Notes under the pieces: model-generated
The model's database searches: none
What the model was told of the DNA's origin: nothing
The model's input: the letters and a program-made list of their open reading frames with translations, nothing else
Position numbers and translations under genes: made by a program
In this document: positions 32,155 to 41,350 of the stretch, piece by piece
Numbering within the stretch: position 1 is the stretch's first letter
Layout of the letters: each line of letters opens with the position of its first letter
Assembly: GCA_963832785.1 (NCBI GenBank)
Contig: CAWHVF010000007.1
Location: 310,001 to 374,000 of the forward strand
DNA length: 64,000 nt
Direction: 5' to 3'
Origin: CAWBRT01 sp963832785
GTDB taxonomy: Bacteria > Acidobacteriota > Terriglobia > Terriglobales > Acidobacteriaceae

Positions 32155-33423
32155 ATGAGCAAAGTGACACGACGAGAATTTGTGATCGTGGGCGGCGCCC
32201 TCGCGGCCTCGTCTTGGCTTGTCTCCCCGGCATTGGCCGCGCCGCAAACGGTTAAGATCGGCGGAGTGTACCCCCTGACGGGAAACTTGGCGTCGACGGG
32301 CCTCGACAACAAACGCGGTGTCGAGCTGGCTGTCGAAATCATCAACAACAAATACGATCTCAATCTCCCCCTGGCGAAGACAGATGGACTGCCAAACCTC
32401 GGCGGAGCCAAGATCGAGATGGTATGGGCCGACACGAAAGGCGAGCCGAGGAACGGCCAGGCAGAGGCCGAGCGATTGGTAACACAGGAGAAGGTGGTCG
32501 GTGTGCTCGGTGCCTATCAGAGCTCAGTCACCAAGACTGCCAGCCAGGCCACCGAGCGGCTGAGGATTCCGTATGTGTGCTCGGATTCCTCTTCCCCGAC
32601 ACTGACTGAACGCGGGCTCAAGTACTTCTTCCGGGCCAGCCCGCACGACGGAATCTTCGCACATGATCAGTTTGCCTTCTTGAAGGACCTGGAAAAGGCG
32701 AAGAAGCAAAAGGTCCAGACCGTGGCGCTGTTGTACGAGAACACTGAATACGGCTCCAACGTCGGCAAGCAGGACGAGAAATATGCGGAGGAGTTCGGGT
32801 ACAAGGTGGTGGAGAACATCTCCTACCCGGCCAGCGCAACGGACTTCACCAGTGAGGTGGGCCGGATCGTTAAGGCCAATCCGGACGTTGTTTTGCACGC
32901 CTCCTACATCACCGACGCCATCCTGTACACCAAGACATTCAAGGAGAGACGCTTCAGCCCCAAAGGGTTTGTGACAATGGGCGGCTACATCGAGCCCGGC
33001 TATCTGCCGGCGGTGAAAGCAGACGGAAACAATATGATCGTCCGCTCGACCTTCGCGCTGGACCTGGCCAAAAAGAAGCCGCTGGTGGGGCAGGTCAACG
33101 CTTTGTTCAAGAAGAAGTTCGGGATCGATATGAGCGAGAACGCCGCCCGGAGCTTTGCCGCTCCGTTCGTCTTTGCCGATGCCATCAACCGGGCCAGGAG
33201 CACGGTGCCAGAGGCTATCGTCAAGGCGCTGCGCGAGACGAACATTCCCGGTGATCAGGTAATCTATCCTTGGAAGGGCATCAAGTTCGATCCCCAGACC
33301 CAGCAGAACATCTACGCCACCGGCACGCTGGTGCAGATTCAGAAGCAGAATTACGTTACTGTCTGGCCGTTCGAATCCGCCGCCTCACCGTTGGTGTGGC
33401 CGTTCCCGGGCTGGGGGAAGTAG
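32155..33423 (+). CDS. ABC transporter substrate-binding protein, branched-chain amino acid (LivJ) type
   Basis: AGGAG lies eight bases before the ATG. The 422-residue product has a twin-arginine-like signal (MSKVTRREFVIVGGALAASS, then WLVSPALA). The mature part is a type I periplasmic binding fold: VKIGGVYPLTGNLASTGLDN, then EAERLVTQEKVVGVLGAYQS, FFRASPHDGIFA and VALLYENTEYGSNVG. Such receptors capture amino acids, aromatic acids or ureas. No LivHMGF permease or ATPase genes are next to it, so it is an orphan or relies on distant partners. A 13-base stem hairpin follows. Confidence 0.88.
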   Translation: MSKVTRREFVIVGGALAASSWLVSPALAAPQTVKIGGVYPLTGNLASTGLDNKRGVELAVEIINNKYDLNLPLAKTDGLPNLGGAKIEMVWADTKGEPRNGQAEAERLVTQEKVVGVLGAYQSSVTKTASQATERLRIPYVCSDSSSPTLTERGLKYFFRASPHDGIFAHDQFAFLKDLEKAKKQKVQTVALLYENTEYGSNVGKQDEKYAEEFGYKVVENISYPASATDFTSEVGRIVKANPDVVLHASYITDAILYTKTFKERRFSPKGFVTMGGYIEPGYLPAVKADGNNMIVRSTFALDLAKKKPLVGQVNALFKKKFGIDMSENAARSFAAPFVFADAINRARSTVPEAIVKALRETNIPGDQVIYPWKGIKFDPQTQQNIYATGTLVQIQKQNYVTVWPFESAASPLVWPFPGWGK

Positions 33424-33430
33424 TCTTTGG

Positions 33431-33466
33431 GCCGGCGCGAGGGGGCTGCGAGGCCCCTCGGCCGGC
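33431..33466 (+). terminator. hairpin after ABC receptor gene
   Basis: GCCGGC (33431-33436), one bulged G, CGAGGGG (33438-33444), loop, CCCCTCG (33454-33460), GCCGGC (33461-33466). Thirteen paired bases, no T run. The 260 bases from here to 33734 hold nothing else recognised. Confidence 0.55.
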
Positions 33467-33734
33467 ATGGACCAGTTCACCGCACGGCATCCCGGAGCCC
33501 TTCCAAGGAGACGGGGTGTTGACAACCTGGGAATTAGCTGATCCAGGGACATCTTGAGATAATCATCAAGCCACGCCAGCTTCCCATATAGCCGCCCATA
33601 AGCTTTGCCTCTAGGTGGGGATGTGATCGTGACGGCAAATCAACCAGGTCTACAAGGAACAAGCGCGACGGCCTGTTTTTTGATTGCCCGTATTATCAAA
33701 GACCGGGTACATCCACTATGAAGACGGCTTAATC

Positions 33735-34745
33735 TTAATAACCCTCATGCACCGCGGCCACCAGCGCTTTGAGATTCGCAATCGGAGTGGTAAGCGGCAC
33801 CGCGCATTCGGGAGCGATCATGTCGACTCCCGCCGCGATCGCATAGCGTACCTGCTTGTGGACGTCTTCGGGAGTACCCTGCAGCAGTGTCTGAGGGTTG
33901 TTCACGTTGCCGACCAGGCAAATCCGATGGCCGACCTTCTCGACTGCGATCCGGGCGTCGACCTGCCATTCGAAGTGGTAGCCGTCGAAGCCGGCGTCGG
34001 CGAAGAGCTCGAGCCGGTCCATGCAGTTCCCGCAAACGTGCAGGATAACCGGCCCCTCAATCGCTGCGGTGATCTCCTGGTGTATCGGCAGGAGGTATTC
34101 CCGGTAGTGATAGGCTCCCACAAGGTTGCCGGTCGCATGATCGGCAACGACAACAATGTCGGCTCCGGCCTGGAATTGCGCTTTGGCGAACGCAATCGTT
34201 ACGGGCATTAACTGCCGCAGCATTCTGACAATCTTGTCTTTTTCTTCAAGTCCGACCTGCAGCAGAAGATTCTGCGTTCCGGCCAAGTGATAGGAAACCG
34301 TCCACGGCCCCATCACCTTGCCGACGATGGTGGCTTTTCCTCCCACATGGCGGCGGAGGGTCGAGATTGCATCCAGAACGACGCGCATCGACGGCTTTTC
34401 CAGGATGTTTTCCGGGACCACGACATCGGAGAAGTCCGCATAGGGTGCGGTGCGGCTGTCGGGCATCTGATCTCGCGACCCCCAGTCCACTTCGCACCCC
34501 AGCGCCGCCGCCTCCTGATGAACGCTGTATTCGGGCATTACCGTATCGAAGCCGATAAGCTCGTGCCCTGCCAGAGCAAGGTCGGCCATCGCGCAGGCAT
34601 CCACGTGAGCTTGCGGGAAGCAGACTCCCGCGGCATCCATCAGATCGTGACAGACGGTCGAGGTAACGTTGACGGCCGGTGGACGCGAGCCCTTGCGGCC
34701 TTTGTACAACGCCGACATAACCAAATTATGTGGAGTCGATTTCAT
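33735..34745 (-). CDS. uroporphyrinogen decarboxylase-fold corrinoid methyltransferase (MtaA/CmuA-like)
   Basis: ATG at 34745 with GGAG just upstream; the frame opens at 34793. The 336-residue product has the UroD-type barrel of MtaA/MtbA enzymes: PAVNVTSTVCHDLM, ADHATGNLVG, and HVCGNC, where H-x-C with a later Cys (ECAVPLTTP) binds the zinc that activates a thiol. These enzymes move methyl groups from a corrinoid protein to coenzyme M or a folate. True HemE has no HxC motif. The partner corrinoid gene directly upstream survives only as a fragment (34954), so this gene may be orphaned. Confidence 0.78.
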   Translation of the reverse strand: MKSTPHNLVMSALYKGRKGSRPPAVNVTSTVCHDLMDAAGVCFPQAHVDACAMADLALAGHELIGFDTVMPEYSVHQEAAALGCEVDWGSRDQMPDSRTAPYADFSDVVVPENILEKPSMRVVLDAISTLRRHVGGKATIVGKVMGPWTVSYHLAGTQNLLLQVGLEEKDKIVRMLRQLMPVTIAFAKAQFQAGADIVVVADHATGNLVGAYHYREYLLPIHQEITAAIEGPVILHVCGNCMDRLELFADAGFDGYHFEWQVDARIAVEKVGHRICLVGNVNNPQTLLQGTPEDVHKQVRYAIAAGVDMIAPECAVPLTTPIANLKALVAAVHEGY

Positions 34746-34953
34746 ATTCTCCAGCCTTGCAGTCCCATCGTGGGTCTTCGAAGAGCCCGGCAAAAGCGTA
34801 TTAGGGATTACTGTAAACGTCGCGGAGATCAGCCCCGGCGCTTTAAGGGACTAAAGGCGATTCGACCATGCCTAAATTCACCGGGTTAAAGCCCGTCCTT
34901 CCGATTCTAGTCCCGGTGCGCCAATCCCTAATCCTGCCAGCGCTCGCGCGCAC

Positions 34954-35152
34954 TCAAGCGCCGGAAAGAAGCCTTCGTGCTAACTGAACCGCCTCGAAAG
35001 CATCCTTACCGTAGCCGTCGGCGCCGATCTTCTCGGCAAAGATGGCGTCTACCGGCGCGCCTCCGACCATAACTTTTACGCTGTCTCGCAACCCTTTCTG
35101 CTGCATCACAGAGATGGTTTTCTGCATTTCCGGCGTCTCCTCCCAAATAGCC
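34954..35152 (-). pseudogene. C-terminal fragment of a methyltransferase corrinoid protein
   Basis: The last ~65 residues (EETPEMQKTISVMQQKGLRD, then VKVMVGGAPVDAIFAEKIGA and DGYGKDAFEAVQLARRLL) are the end of a B12-binding Rossmann domain of the MtaC/MtbC type. The N-terminal helical cap and the D-x-H-x-x-G cobalt-ligand motif are absent; upstream the frame runs into a phosphoesterase fragment. It cannot bind cobalamin properly. It lies upstream of the MtaA-like gene on the same strand, as a cognate pair would. Confidence 0.75.
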
Positions 35153-35440
35153 GGCCGAAGGCAAATCTTCAGCGTAGACTCTCCACGTTTTACCGCCATT
35201 GGTCAGTTCTCGGACGATATTGTCGTCCGTTACTGTGCCCGTGAAGGTGTCCACGTTGGTGATCTGATTGCCTACGGTCAACCTGAAATAGTTCGGAAGC
35301 GAAACGGGCGCAACCCCGAAGTAGTTCGCACCCAGCGAGTTTTGCGTAGCAAGGGAATTGATGTAAGGTGCAGCAGGGCTGCCAATCACTTCCGAGTAGT
35401 TCTTGTTTTCTTCGACCACAACAACAACTTTTTCAATGCA
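35135..35440 (-). pseudogene. N-terminal fragment of an AcpA-like phosphoesterase (copy B)
   Basis: VVVVVEENKNYSEVIGSPAA, then APYINSLATQNSLGANYF, NYFRLTVGNQITN and TVTDDNIVRELTNGGKTWRV, then PSAGYLGGD. This is the start of the acid phosphatase/phospholipase C family (metal-binding EN near the N-terminus). It stops abruptly at the corrinoid fragment. No signal peptide is present before VVVVV. Confidence 0.7.
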
Positions 35441-35454
35441 AAGACACGTCCGCC

Positions 35455-35945
35455 ACCCCCGGAGGGCGAAGTACCGAAGGAAGTATCCGTCAGGTCTGCT
35501 TCGTCGTAGACGATGGTCAGCAGTCTATTCAGACTGGAATGCCTGGGTGGCGAGTAGCGGGGCGATGGTGTTTTGAAGCCAAGTATCAGCATCCCCAATC
35601 CGGACAGCCTGCAGCACCGCCGCCCCTGCCCCGGCGGGTAGAACTCGCCATCATTCGGCGTGTTCGGGATGATGAAAGCGTAATTAGGCAAACAAGATTG
35701 TGCAGACTGGGGGATTGTTCGCCACATTAGAGAAATAAGCGAAGGGATGATTGTGGTGCCTGACGTAAGACCCCTGCCCGCCGCCAGGGTCGGTGTCTGG
35801 TCCGAGATACCCGGCGGAGGGAATCTCTTCGGCATAAACCTTCAGGTCTTACCGTCAGCAGCCAGCTCACGCACGATGTTATCGTCGCTCACAACGCCGC
35901 TGAACTGGTCATCATTGTTGGCCTCAGCTTTCCCAACTCGTTGTC
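35455..35945 (-). pseudogene. middle to C-terminal fragment of an AcpA-like phosphoesterase (copy A)
   Basis: In shifting frames the minus strand reads FSGVVSDDNIVRELAADGKT, KVYAEEIPSAGYLGPD, HHNHPFAYFSNVANNP, CLPNYAFIIPNTPNDGE, ADTWLQNTIAPLLATQAFQ and LLTIVYDEADLTDTSFG. At least three frameshifts occur. The DDNIVREL region overlaps that of copy B with different residues, so these are parts of two paralogs placed tail to head, not one broken gene. Confidence 0.7.
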
Positions 35946-36157
35946 GTCGCATGAGCGCGGGCGCGCAGCCCGCCCCAGTAACCTACAGCGGCACTGGCTC
36001 CGGCCGCGGCACGGGAGGAATGACGTCCGGGTCCGAGCCTGGTTCCGGCTCCGGGTCAGGCGGGGGCTCCGGATCGCCTGGTGGCCGCGGCGGCGGAGGG
36101 AATGGCGTCGTCGCCAAGTCGGTCCGGCGAATGGTGGTGGCGCGGTCTCCAGTTTGA
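35946..36157. other. low-complexity Pro/Glu/Asp-coding tract
   Basis: GGCTCCGG-type repeats on the plus strand. On the minus strand one frame reads PPPPRPPGDPEPPPDPEPEP, which overlaps the end of the WxPGYW gene in another frame. Probably a degenerate tail, not a gene. Confidence 0.35.
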
Positions 36158-37309
36158 CTACTTAGGCGGCTTTTTCTCCTCATTCTTTGGCTTCGGCGGG
36201 CGAGCTTCGTGCGGAGCTGGAGCCGTATGGGGCGGCGCAGCCTCATGCGGAGGCGTCGCCCTGGCGCTCGCCTTCGGGCCAGGTGCTGGTTTAACAGCCT
36301 CTTTACGTGCGGGCTCCGGCGGGTGAACAGTTGACTCTTGCTGCCTCGTTCCAGGTTGCGCTTTTTTCTGCTCCATTCGAGCGGGGGGTGTGCCGTTATG
36401 TGCAGTGCCATTCGACCGACGTGGCTCTTGCTGCGCGTGCTCGTTAGACCGAGCCGGGCTCTGTCTCTCAGGATGCGATTCATTGTTCGTCGCACGCGCT
36501 GGTTCCCGCTTATTTTCCGGTGCAGCGGTACGGGGGACGGCCTTCGATGCCGTTCTCTTGGTGGGGTGCGGCGCAGGTTTGCTCGTAGCTGCACCGTTGG
36601 CCCCTGGCGGTGAAGTCTTGAGTTCTCCCGCCTTGGGTGTTGCTGTTACCGGTGGACGCCCGTGATTGACCGACGCGAACTGCTGGCGATTCGCTTTCGC
36701 CTGCTGCTCGTGCTCGGCTTGCATCCTTGTGGCGGCTATATGATGTCCGCGCTCGGCGGCCACCTGCGCTGCTGTGGGCCTCGCCGCAGTGCCGCCCGGC
36801 CCTCCGTTGTGGCTGACGTGCGTCACCCTCACCTTCGGTACTCTTTGGTCGTAGACATAGCGTGTGTGGGTGACATTCACATTATTGACTTCGCGATTGT
36901 AGTAGAAATGGCCATTCCGCCAGCGGCCGCCGTAGTACCCGCTTCCGAAGTAGCCGTACCCGTAGTCGATGCCGCCGTAGAAACCTACCTTCAGCCCCCA
37001 ATAGCCGGGATGCCATCTGTAGAACCCGTCAGAAAAAGCCCAATAACCTGGTGTCCAAAGATAGCCCGGCTCAGGCGCGAGAACCCAGGTTCCGGGGACC
37101 CAATAGTAGCCATCGCCGCTCCACGCCCAGTAACCTGGAGTCCAAATGTAGTCGGCCGCAGGACATATCGGTTGACGATATACCGGCAAGGCAGGCGGAC
37201 CAATCTGCACCGCAATCGCAACCTCTGCGAAGCTGCTCCCCGCCGCCAAGATCACGAAGATCACCACCATCCAACAATAAGGTCGAGCCATTCGATTAAA
37301 TCCAGTCAC
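36158..37309 (-). CDS. WxPGYW-repeat envelope protein
   Basis: The 383-residue product has a signal peptide (CWMVVIFVILAAGSSFAEVA), then repeats of W-x-PGYW (DYIWTPGYWAWSGDGYYWVP, YLWTPGYWAFSDGFYRWHPG) up to ~115, a Gly/Tyr-rich stretch, and a ~200-residue low-complexity tail of Pro, Ala, Lys, Glu and His. This YXWQPGYW-type family is frequent in Acidobacteriota and proteobacteria; it is exported, function unknown. GTG at 37309 has GGAGGG five bases upstream; an internal ATG at 37291 is possible. It lies upstream of phosphoesterase relics on the same strand. Confidence 0.8.
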   Translation of the reverse strand: MTGFNRMARPYCWMVVIFVILAAGSSFAEVAIAVQIGPPALPVYRQPICPAADYIWTPGYWAWSGDGYYWVPGTWVLAPEPGYLWTPGYWAFSDGFYRWHPGYWGLKVGFYGGIDYGYGYFGSGYYGGRWRNGHFYYNREVNNVNVTHTRYVYDQRVPKVRVTHVSHNGGPGGTAARPTAAQVAAERGHHIAATRMQAEHEQQAKANRQQFASVNHGRPPVTATPKAGELKTSPPGANGAATSKPAPHPTKRTASKAVPRTAAPENKREPARATNNESHPERQSPARSNEHAQQEPRRSNGTAHNGTPPARMEQKKAQPGTRQQESTVHPPEPARKEAVKPAPGPKASARATPPHEAAPPHTAPAPHEARPPKPKNEEKKPPK

Positions 37310-37469
37310 TGGAACCCTCCGATTTGCATTTATGGTGTTGGCTCGCTAGCTTCGTTCCTTGCCTGCAAAGCAAAATCCCATGGTAAGGGCAGCGCTGCTG
37401 CGCCTTTCCACAGGAGACCAGTAATAAATTGCTTTCCTTAAACATTGCGCATCGCTTGTCGCCTTCGCC

Positions 37470-38270
37470 CTACTTATTTGCCACTGCTTCGTGGAAGTCA
37501 TGGCGAACAGAAGCCAGGAACCGGTCCGCAGCTGGCGGTACACGCGTTTTTCCGGTCAACACGTTCCGGAAATTCGGGTAGTTGTTGCCGTAAAAGGCTC
37601 GCATCGCGTTTTCGTCGACGTGAACGTTAGTTCCGTTCAGTGTGGCGCCGATAAATGCACCTTTAGCTCTTGAATAGGTCAGTATGCCGGTGTTTGCCTT
37701 CCAGTCGGTACTGGCGCTGCCTTGCCGTCCGTAGGGACCGGCTGCGATTCCCACGTCCCCGCCAATCTTCCACTTGGCCTGCATCAGCTTGTTGGCACCT
37801 TCATCGGTCATGAAGAGCATTATTAAGTCAACCGCCTCGCCACCGATCTGAGCTCCCCAACTCCCACCGGTGAGAGTGAAGAATGCTGGTCCGCTCCAGT
37901 GGCCATTTGGAAGCCGGCAGGTTGCCACGCCACGTCCATGCTCGGCACCGAAGATGAATCCGCCCTTTACCAGGCTCGGCACGATTGCCACGCATTTAGC
38001 CTTGGTCAGCACGGTCTGTGGGATACCGGAATCGGGTGCGCTGACTGTACGGTTCAAGTCGGCAGCCGAATCGTCGAGCCGTTTGAGGACCTTGGACTGA
38101 TTTTGGTCCCCGTAACTCGGTCCGGTATTGCCATGTTGCTGCGCGTCAGCCATGGGTGGCTGGTCAGCTGGTGGGATGGTGTTGTTTACCTTACTGTTGT
38201 TACTCTGCGCCCACACGCTTACGACAAACAGCAGTGTAAACGCAAATAACGAGAGAGTGCCTTTCTTCAT
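37470..38270 (-). CDS. SYLF-domain (Ysc84-like) lipid-binding protein
   Basis: ATG at 38270 with GGAGGA just upstream. The 266-residue product has a signal peptide (MKKGTLSLFAFTLLFVVSVW), a polar linker, and from ~85 the SYLF domain: LTKAKCVAIVPSLVKGGFIF, GAEHGRGVATCR, GGSWGAQIGGEAVDLIMLFM, GIAAGPYGRQGSAST and IYSRAKG-like ILTYSRAKGAFIGATLNGTN. SYLF proteins bind phospholipids; bacterial members are periplasmic and of unclear role. It diverges from the CsbD gene; both are typical stress-envelope genes. Confidence 0.87.
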   Translation of the reverse strand: MKKGTLSLFAFTLLFVVSVWAQSNNSKVNNTIPPADQPPMADAQQHGNTGPSYGDQNQSKVLKRLDDSAADLNRTVSAPDSGIPQTVLTKAKCVAIVPSLVKGGFIFGAEHGRGVATCRLPNGHWSGPAFFTLTGGSWGAQIGGEAVDLIMLFMTDEGANKLMQAKWKIGGDVGIAAGPYGRQGSASTDWKANTGILTYSRAKGAFIGATLNGTNVHVDENAMRAFYGNNYPNFRNVLTGKTRVPPAADRFLASVRHDFHEAVANK

Positions 38271-38282
38271 GTGCTCCTCCAC

Positions 38283-38626
38283 CCTGTTTACATGTGAGGT
38301 TCAGCTAGTTGAGTCCTTGGAGGGTTTTCATGTGCGGGAGGTTGTACGACGACAAACAAAATGGTCCTGCCACAAACATGGCTGTGATGGAACGCCTGCA
38401 ACCATTAGCGGCTGCGTGAACATCAGATTTAATATCTAAAGATCAAACTTGATTATGCCCTGAGTTGCACCGACAGAAAAGTGTCGATGACGGCACCTCG
38501 ACACCGGCAAAACTAGAAGATAATGCTGGAGGTTGAGTGTGTACATAAATTCTAAGCTGGGGGTGGTTCAAGTTCGAAGCGGAGTGCCGAGGGTTTAGCT
38601 ACGAGCAACAATTGAGGAGAATAACA
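38283..38626. other. divergent control region SYLF / CsbD
   Basis: About 340 bases. Contains a short inverted repeat GTGTCGA with TCGACAC (near 38480-38505). No promoter consensus was recognised. Confidence 0.4.
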
Positions 38627-38848
38627 ATGGATAAAGATCGCATTGAAGGAAAAGTGAAAGACGTTACTGGTCGCGTACAACGCCAGGCGGGTGAGTGGAC
38701 GGGAGATAGAGGCCAGCAGGTAAAGGGGGCGAAGAAACAGGTTGAAGGCAAGATACAAAACATAGCAGGAAAAACTAAGGATGCCATCAAGAAAACCAAC
38801 AAAGCTGAGGCAGACAAAGAGGAACGCAGCGAGGGGCCTGCGGCTTGA
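38627..38848 (+). CDS. CsbD-family stress protein
   Basis: GAGGAG lies about nine bases before the ATG at 38627; an in-frame start 15 bases earlier is not favoured. The 73-residue product begins MDKDRIEGKVKDVTGRVQRQ and continues QVKGAKKQVEGKIQNIAGKT, the CsbD repeat pattern. These small hydrophilic helical proteins are induced by general stress; their molecular role is unknown. The neighbours (SYLF, OmpA) fit an envelope-stress group. Confidence 0.9.
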   Translation: MDKDRIEGKVKDVTGRVQRQAGEWTGDRGQQVKGAKKQVEGKIQNIAGKTKDAIKKTNKAEADKEERSEGPAA

Positions 38849-39082
38849 CATAAGCTTGTGATTTTAACAAGGAGCACGGTCCAGAGTGCTCCTTTCGCCT
38901 TTGCCGAGTTGAAATTCCCGAAATACTCTTTGAGAAAAGCGCCGGCTTCAGGAACATCTTGTCGGGGGTGTAATCCGGCCTGTACTGCCGAGAGAAGTCG
39001 CAATCAAATCTAGCGCTCAAGGCGTGCATCTTCAAGGTAGAAGCCACTTCACAACACAGAATTCACATAGAAGGGGAGAGCT

Positions 39083-40519
39083 ATGTACCGCAAGTTCTTC
39101 GTCAGGATTTGCGTGCTATTGGTATTTACCGCGGTCGGTCAGGCGCAGGCTACCTGGCAGCAGAGCGGCACTAGTCAGGAGCAGCTGCCAGTTACAAGCG
39201 GCACCACCACAACCACGACGACTACCACAAGCACCACCCGCATTCAGCCTCTTGGGAATACCGAGGTAAACGAGGTCAAAGTCGTAAAGCGCTCGATCCA
39301 GGCAATCGACTACCATGGCGGTTCTACGAAGGTTGATTTTCGCAGCACCAGACTCATGCCACAGGCATCTGGCAATGCAAAGGTTGACAGCCACACCGGA
39401 CGTACCACCATCGACTCACACTTCGAGCATATGGCGCCGGCACGCAACTACGGTCCGGAGTTCTTGACCTACGTCTTGTGGGCCATTACTCCGCAAGGCC
39501 GGCCTAATAATCTGGGTGAGGTCATTCCGAATAGTGACGGCAAGGGTTCGCTGAAGGTCACCACCAACCTGCAAGCGTTCGGAATGATTGTGACCGCCGA
39601 ACCGTACTATTCCAGCACTCGTCCCAGCAACATGGTGTTGTTGGAGAATGTGCCTCGCAGTAATACCAAGGGCACGCAAGTACCGATCGAGGCTAAATTC
39701 GAGACGCTGGACCGCTCGGATTATGTCACCACGCTACCCACGGCGGAGTTGCCGGCCACTACGGCCGGCGCAAAAACACCGCTGCAGTTGCTGGAAGCAC
39801 GAAATGCAGTGGCCTTGGCCAGGGCCGCGGGTGCCGAACAGTACGCCCCTGACGCTTATGGGAGGGCGCAAGAATTCCTCACACAGGCTGAGACCTATTA
39901 CCAGAACGACAACGGCGGCAAGAGCGTCGACATGGCGGCCCGCAGCGCCACCCAGTCGGCCGAAGACGCGCGCTTGTTGGCCATTCAAAGACGCCAGCAG
40001 GCGCAGGTGGCTGCCCACGAACAAGCCGCGCACCAGCAGGCTATGCAGGCTCAACAGCAGGCCGTGCAAGCACAGCAGCAGGCGGAAATGGCACGCCAGG
40101 AGGCTGGAATTCAAAAGGCCCAGGCGGAGTTGCAGAAGCAACAGGCTGAAAATGCTGCGCGGGAAGCTGCACAGCAGCGGGCCGCTGCCGAGCAGGCCCG
40201 GCAAGAAGCGCTCCTGAACCAGCAGCAGCTGGAACAGGCACAACAGCAGGCGCAAACCGCTGAGCAGCGCGCAGCCCTTGCCGAGCAGTACAAGGAGCAG
40301 ACGCGCCAACAGTTGTTGACGCAGCTGAACCAGGTTTTGCAAACCCGTGACACTGCCCGTGGTTTGATCGCCGAGATGAACGATGTCCTATTTGATACCG
40401 GAAGTGCTACCCTCAAGCCGCAAGCCAAGGTGGAGTTGGCCAAAATTGCCGGCATCATCGAGGCTTATCCCGATCTGCATCTGCCGTGTTTTCTCCTGGG
40501 AGCTGAAGCAAACCCATAA
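39083..40519 (+). pseudogene. OmpA-domain protein truncated by fusion to foreign sequence
   Basis: The 478-codon frame starts with a signal peptide (MYRKFFVRICVLLVFTAVGQ), a Thr-rich run, an anti-sigma/stress-like middle with QVPIEAKFETLDRSDYV, and from ~290 a very long Gln/Ala coiled coil (QQAQVAAHEQAAHQQAMQAQ). At ~445 it enters the OmpA C-terminal peptidoglycan-binding domain (NDVLFDTGSATLKPQAKVEL, IAGIIEAYPDLHL). There the homology stops in mid-domain, before the GHTD motif, and ~11 unrelated residues lead to a stop. The missing ~70 residues hold the peptidoglycan contacts, so it is probably non-functional. The next bases encode an antiporter fragment. Confidence 0.75.
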
Positions 40520-41130
40520 CCACATGCAGCCTCTGCTGCTGGTGTTCATGGCGGCCATGTGCGGATTCGCCTATGCCGGCGACCTGTTCAACCTTTTCGT
40601 CTGGTTCGAATTGATGTCGGCGGCCGCCTTCGCACTTTGCGGACTCAAGACCACTGAGCCGGCCCCATTGCAAGGATCTTTCAACTTCGCTATCACCAAC
40701 ACGGTCGGGGCGTTTTTCATCATTACCGGCCTGGCCCTGCTCTACGCCCGCACGGGCGCGCTGAATATGGCGCAGGCCGGGCGCGCGTTGGGGAATCATG
40801 CGGACGGGCTGGTATTGATGTCGTTCGTGCTGATGATTGCCGGATACATGGTCAAGGGCGCAATCGTGCCGTTCCACCTGTGGCTGCCGGATGCCCATGC
40901 TGTCTCCCCGACTCCGGTTTGCATTCTGTTTTCCGGCATCATGGTGGAACTCGGAATCTACGCCATTGCGCGCATCTACTGGTCGGTATTCGCGACAGTG
41001 CTGGCCGAACACGCCGGCGGGATCCGCATGATTTTTGTGACATTTGGCGTTATTACCGCCATTCTGGGCAGCATGATGTGCTTTGCGGAGCATAACCTGA
41101 AACGCTTGTTGGCCTATTCCACCATGTGCC
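40495..41130 (+). pseudogene. internal fragment of an Mrp/hydrogenase-type antiporter subunit (MrpD/NuoN-like)
   Basis: In the frame of 40383 the sequence MQPLLLVFMAAMCGFAYAGD, LFNLFVWFELMSAAAFALCG, YMVKGAIVPFHLWLPDAHAV, SPTPVCILFSGIMVELGIYA and HNLKRLLAYSTMCHSGL is a typical proton-antiporter membrane domain, including the helix-breaking Lys and the HLWLPDAH motif. About 90 N-terminal and 200 C-terminal residues of the usual 490 are missing. It begins at the OmpA break and ends at the pyruvate-oxidase fragment. No start codon of its own is expected to be used. Confidence 0.75.
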
Positions 41131-41139
41131 ATTCCGGCC

Positions 41140-41350
41140 TGCAGACTGTGGAAGGGCTCTGGACGAGTTCTTGCGCTCTCCGGGACCTGCCGTATTGCAG
41201 GCAACTGTCGATCCGTTCACCCCTCCGTTACCCGCCAAAGTTACGGCGGATCAGGCACTACACTTCGCCGAATCCCTGGCGCGCGGCGAACCAAATCGAG
41301 ACAAGATCGCACTGACAGCCCTCTCGGATAAAGTGCGCGAGCTGGTGTGA
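41140..41350 (+). pseudogene. C-terminal fragment of a pyruvate oxidase-type TPP enzyme
   Basis: GRALDEFLRSPGPAVLQATV, DPFTPPLPAKVTADQALHFA and ESLARGEPNRDKIALTALSD match the last ~65 residues of PoxB-like thiamine-diphosphate enzymes. The rest of that ~580-residue protein is absent. It starts within a dozen bases of the end of the antiporter fragment. Confidence 0.75.

Noticed and set aside
35855..35880. In-frame TGA in the phosphoesterase copy A as a selenocysteine codon
   Set aside because: The family has Trp-Lys there and a single missing base (TGG AAG) explains the TGA; other frameshifts follow, so it is decay.
39083..41315. OmpA-antiporter as a genuine fusion protein
   Set aside because: The two parts are in different frames and both are cut inside domains.
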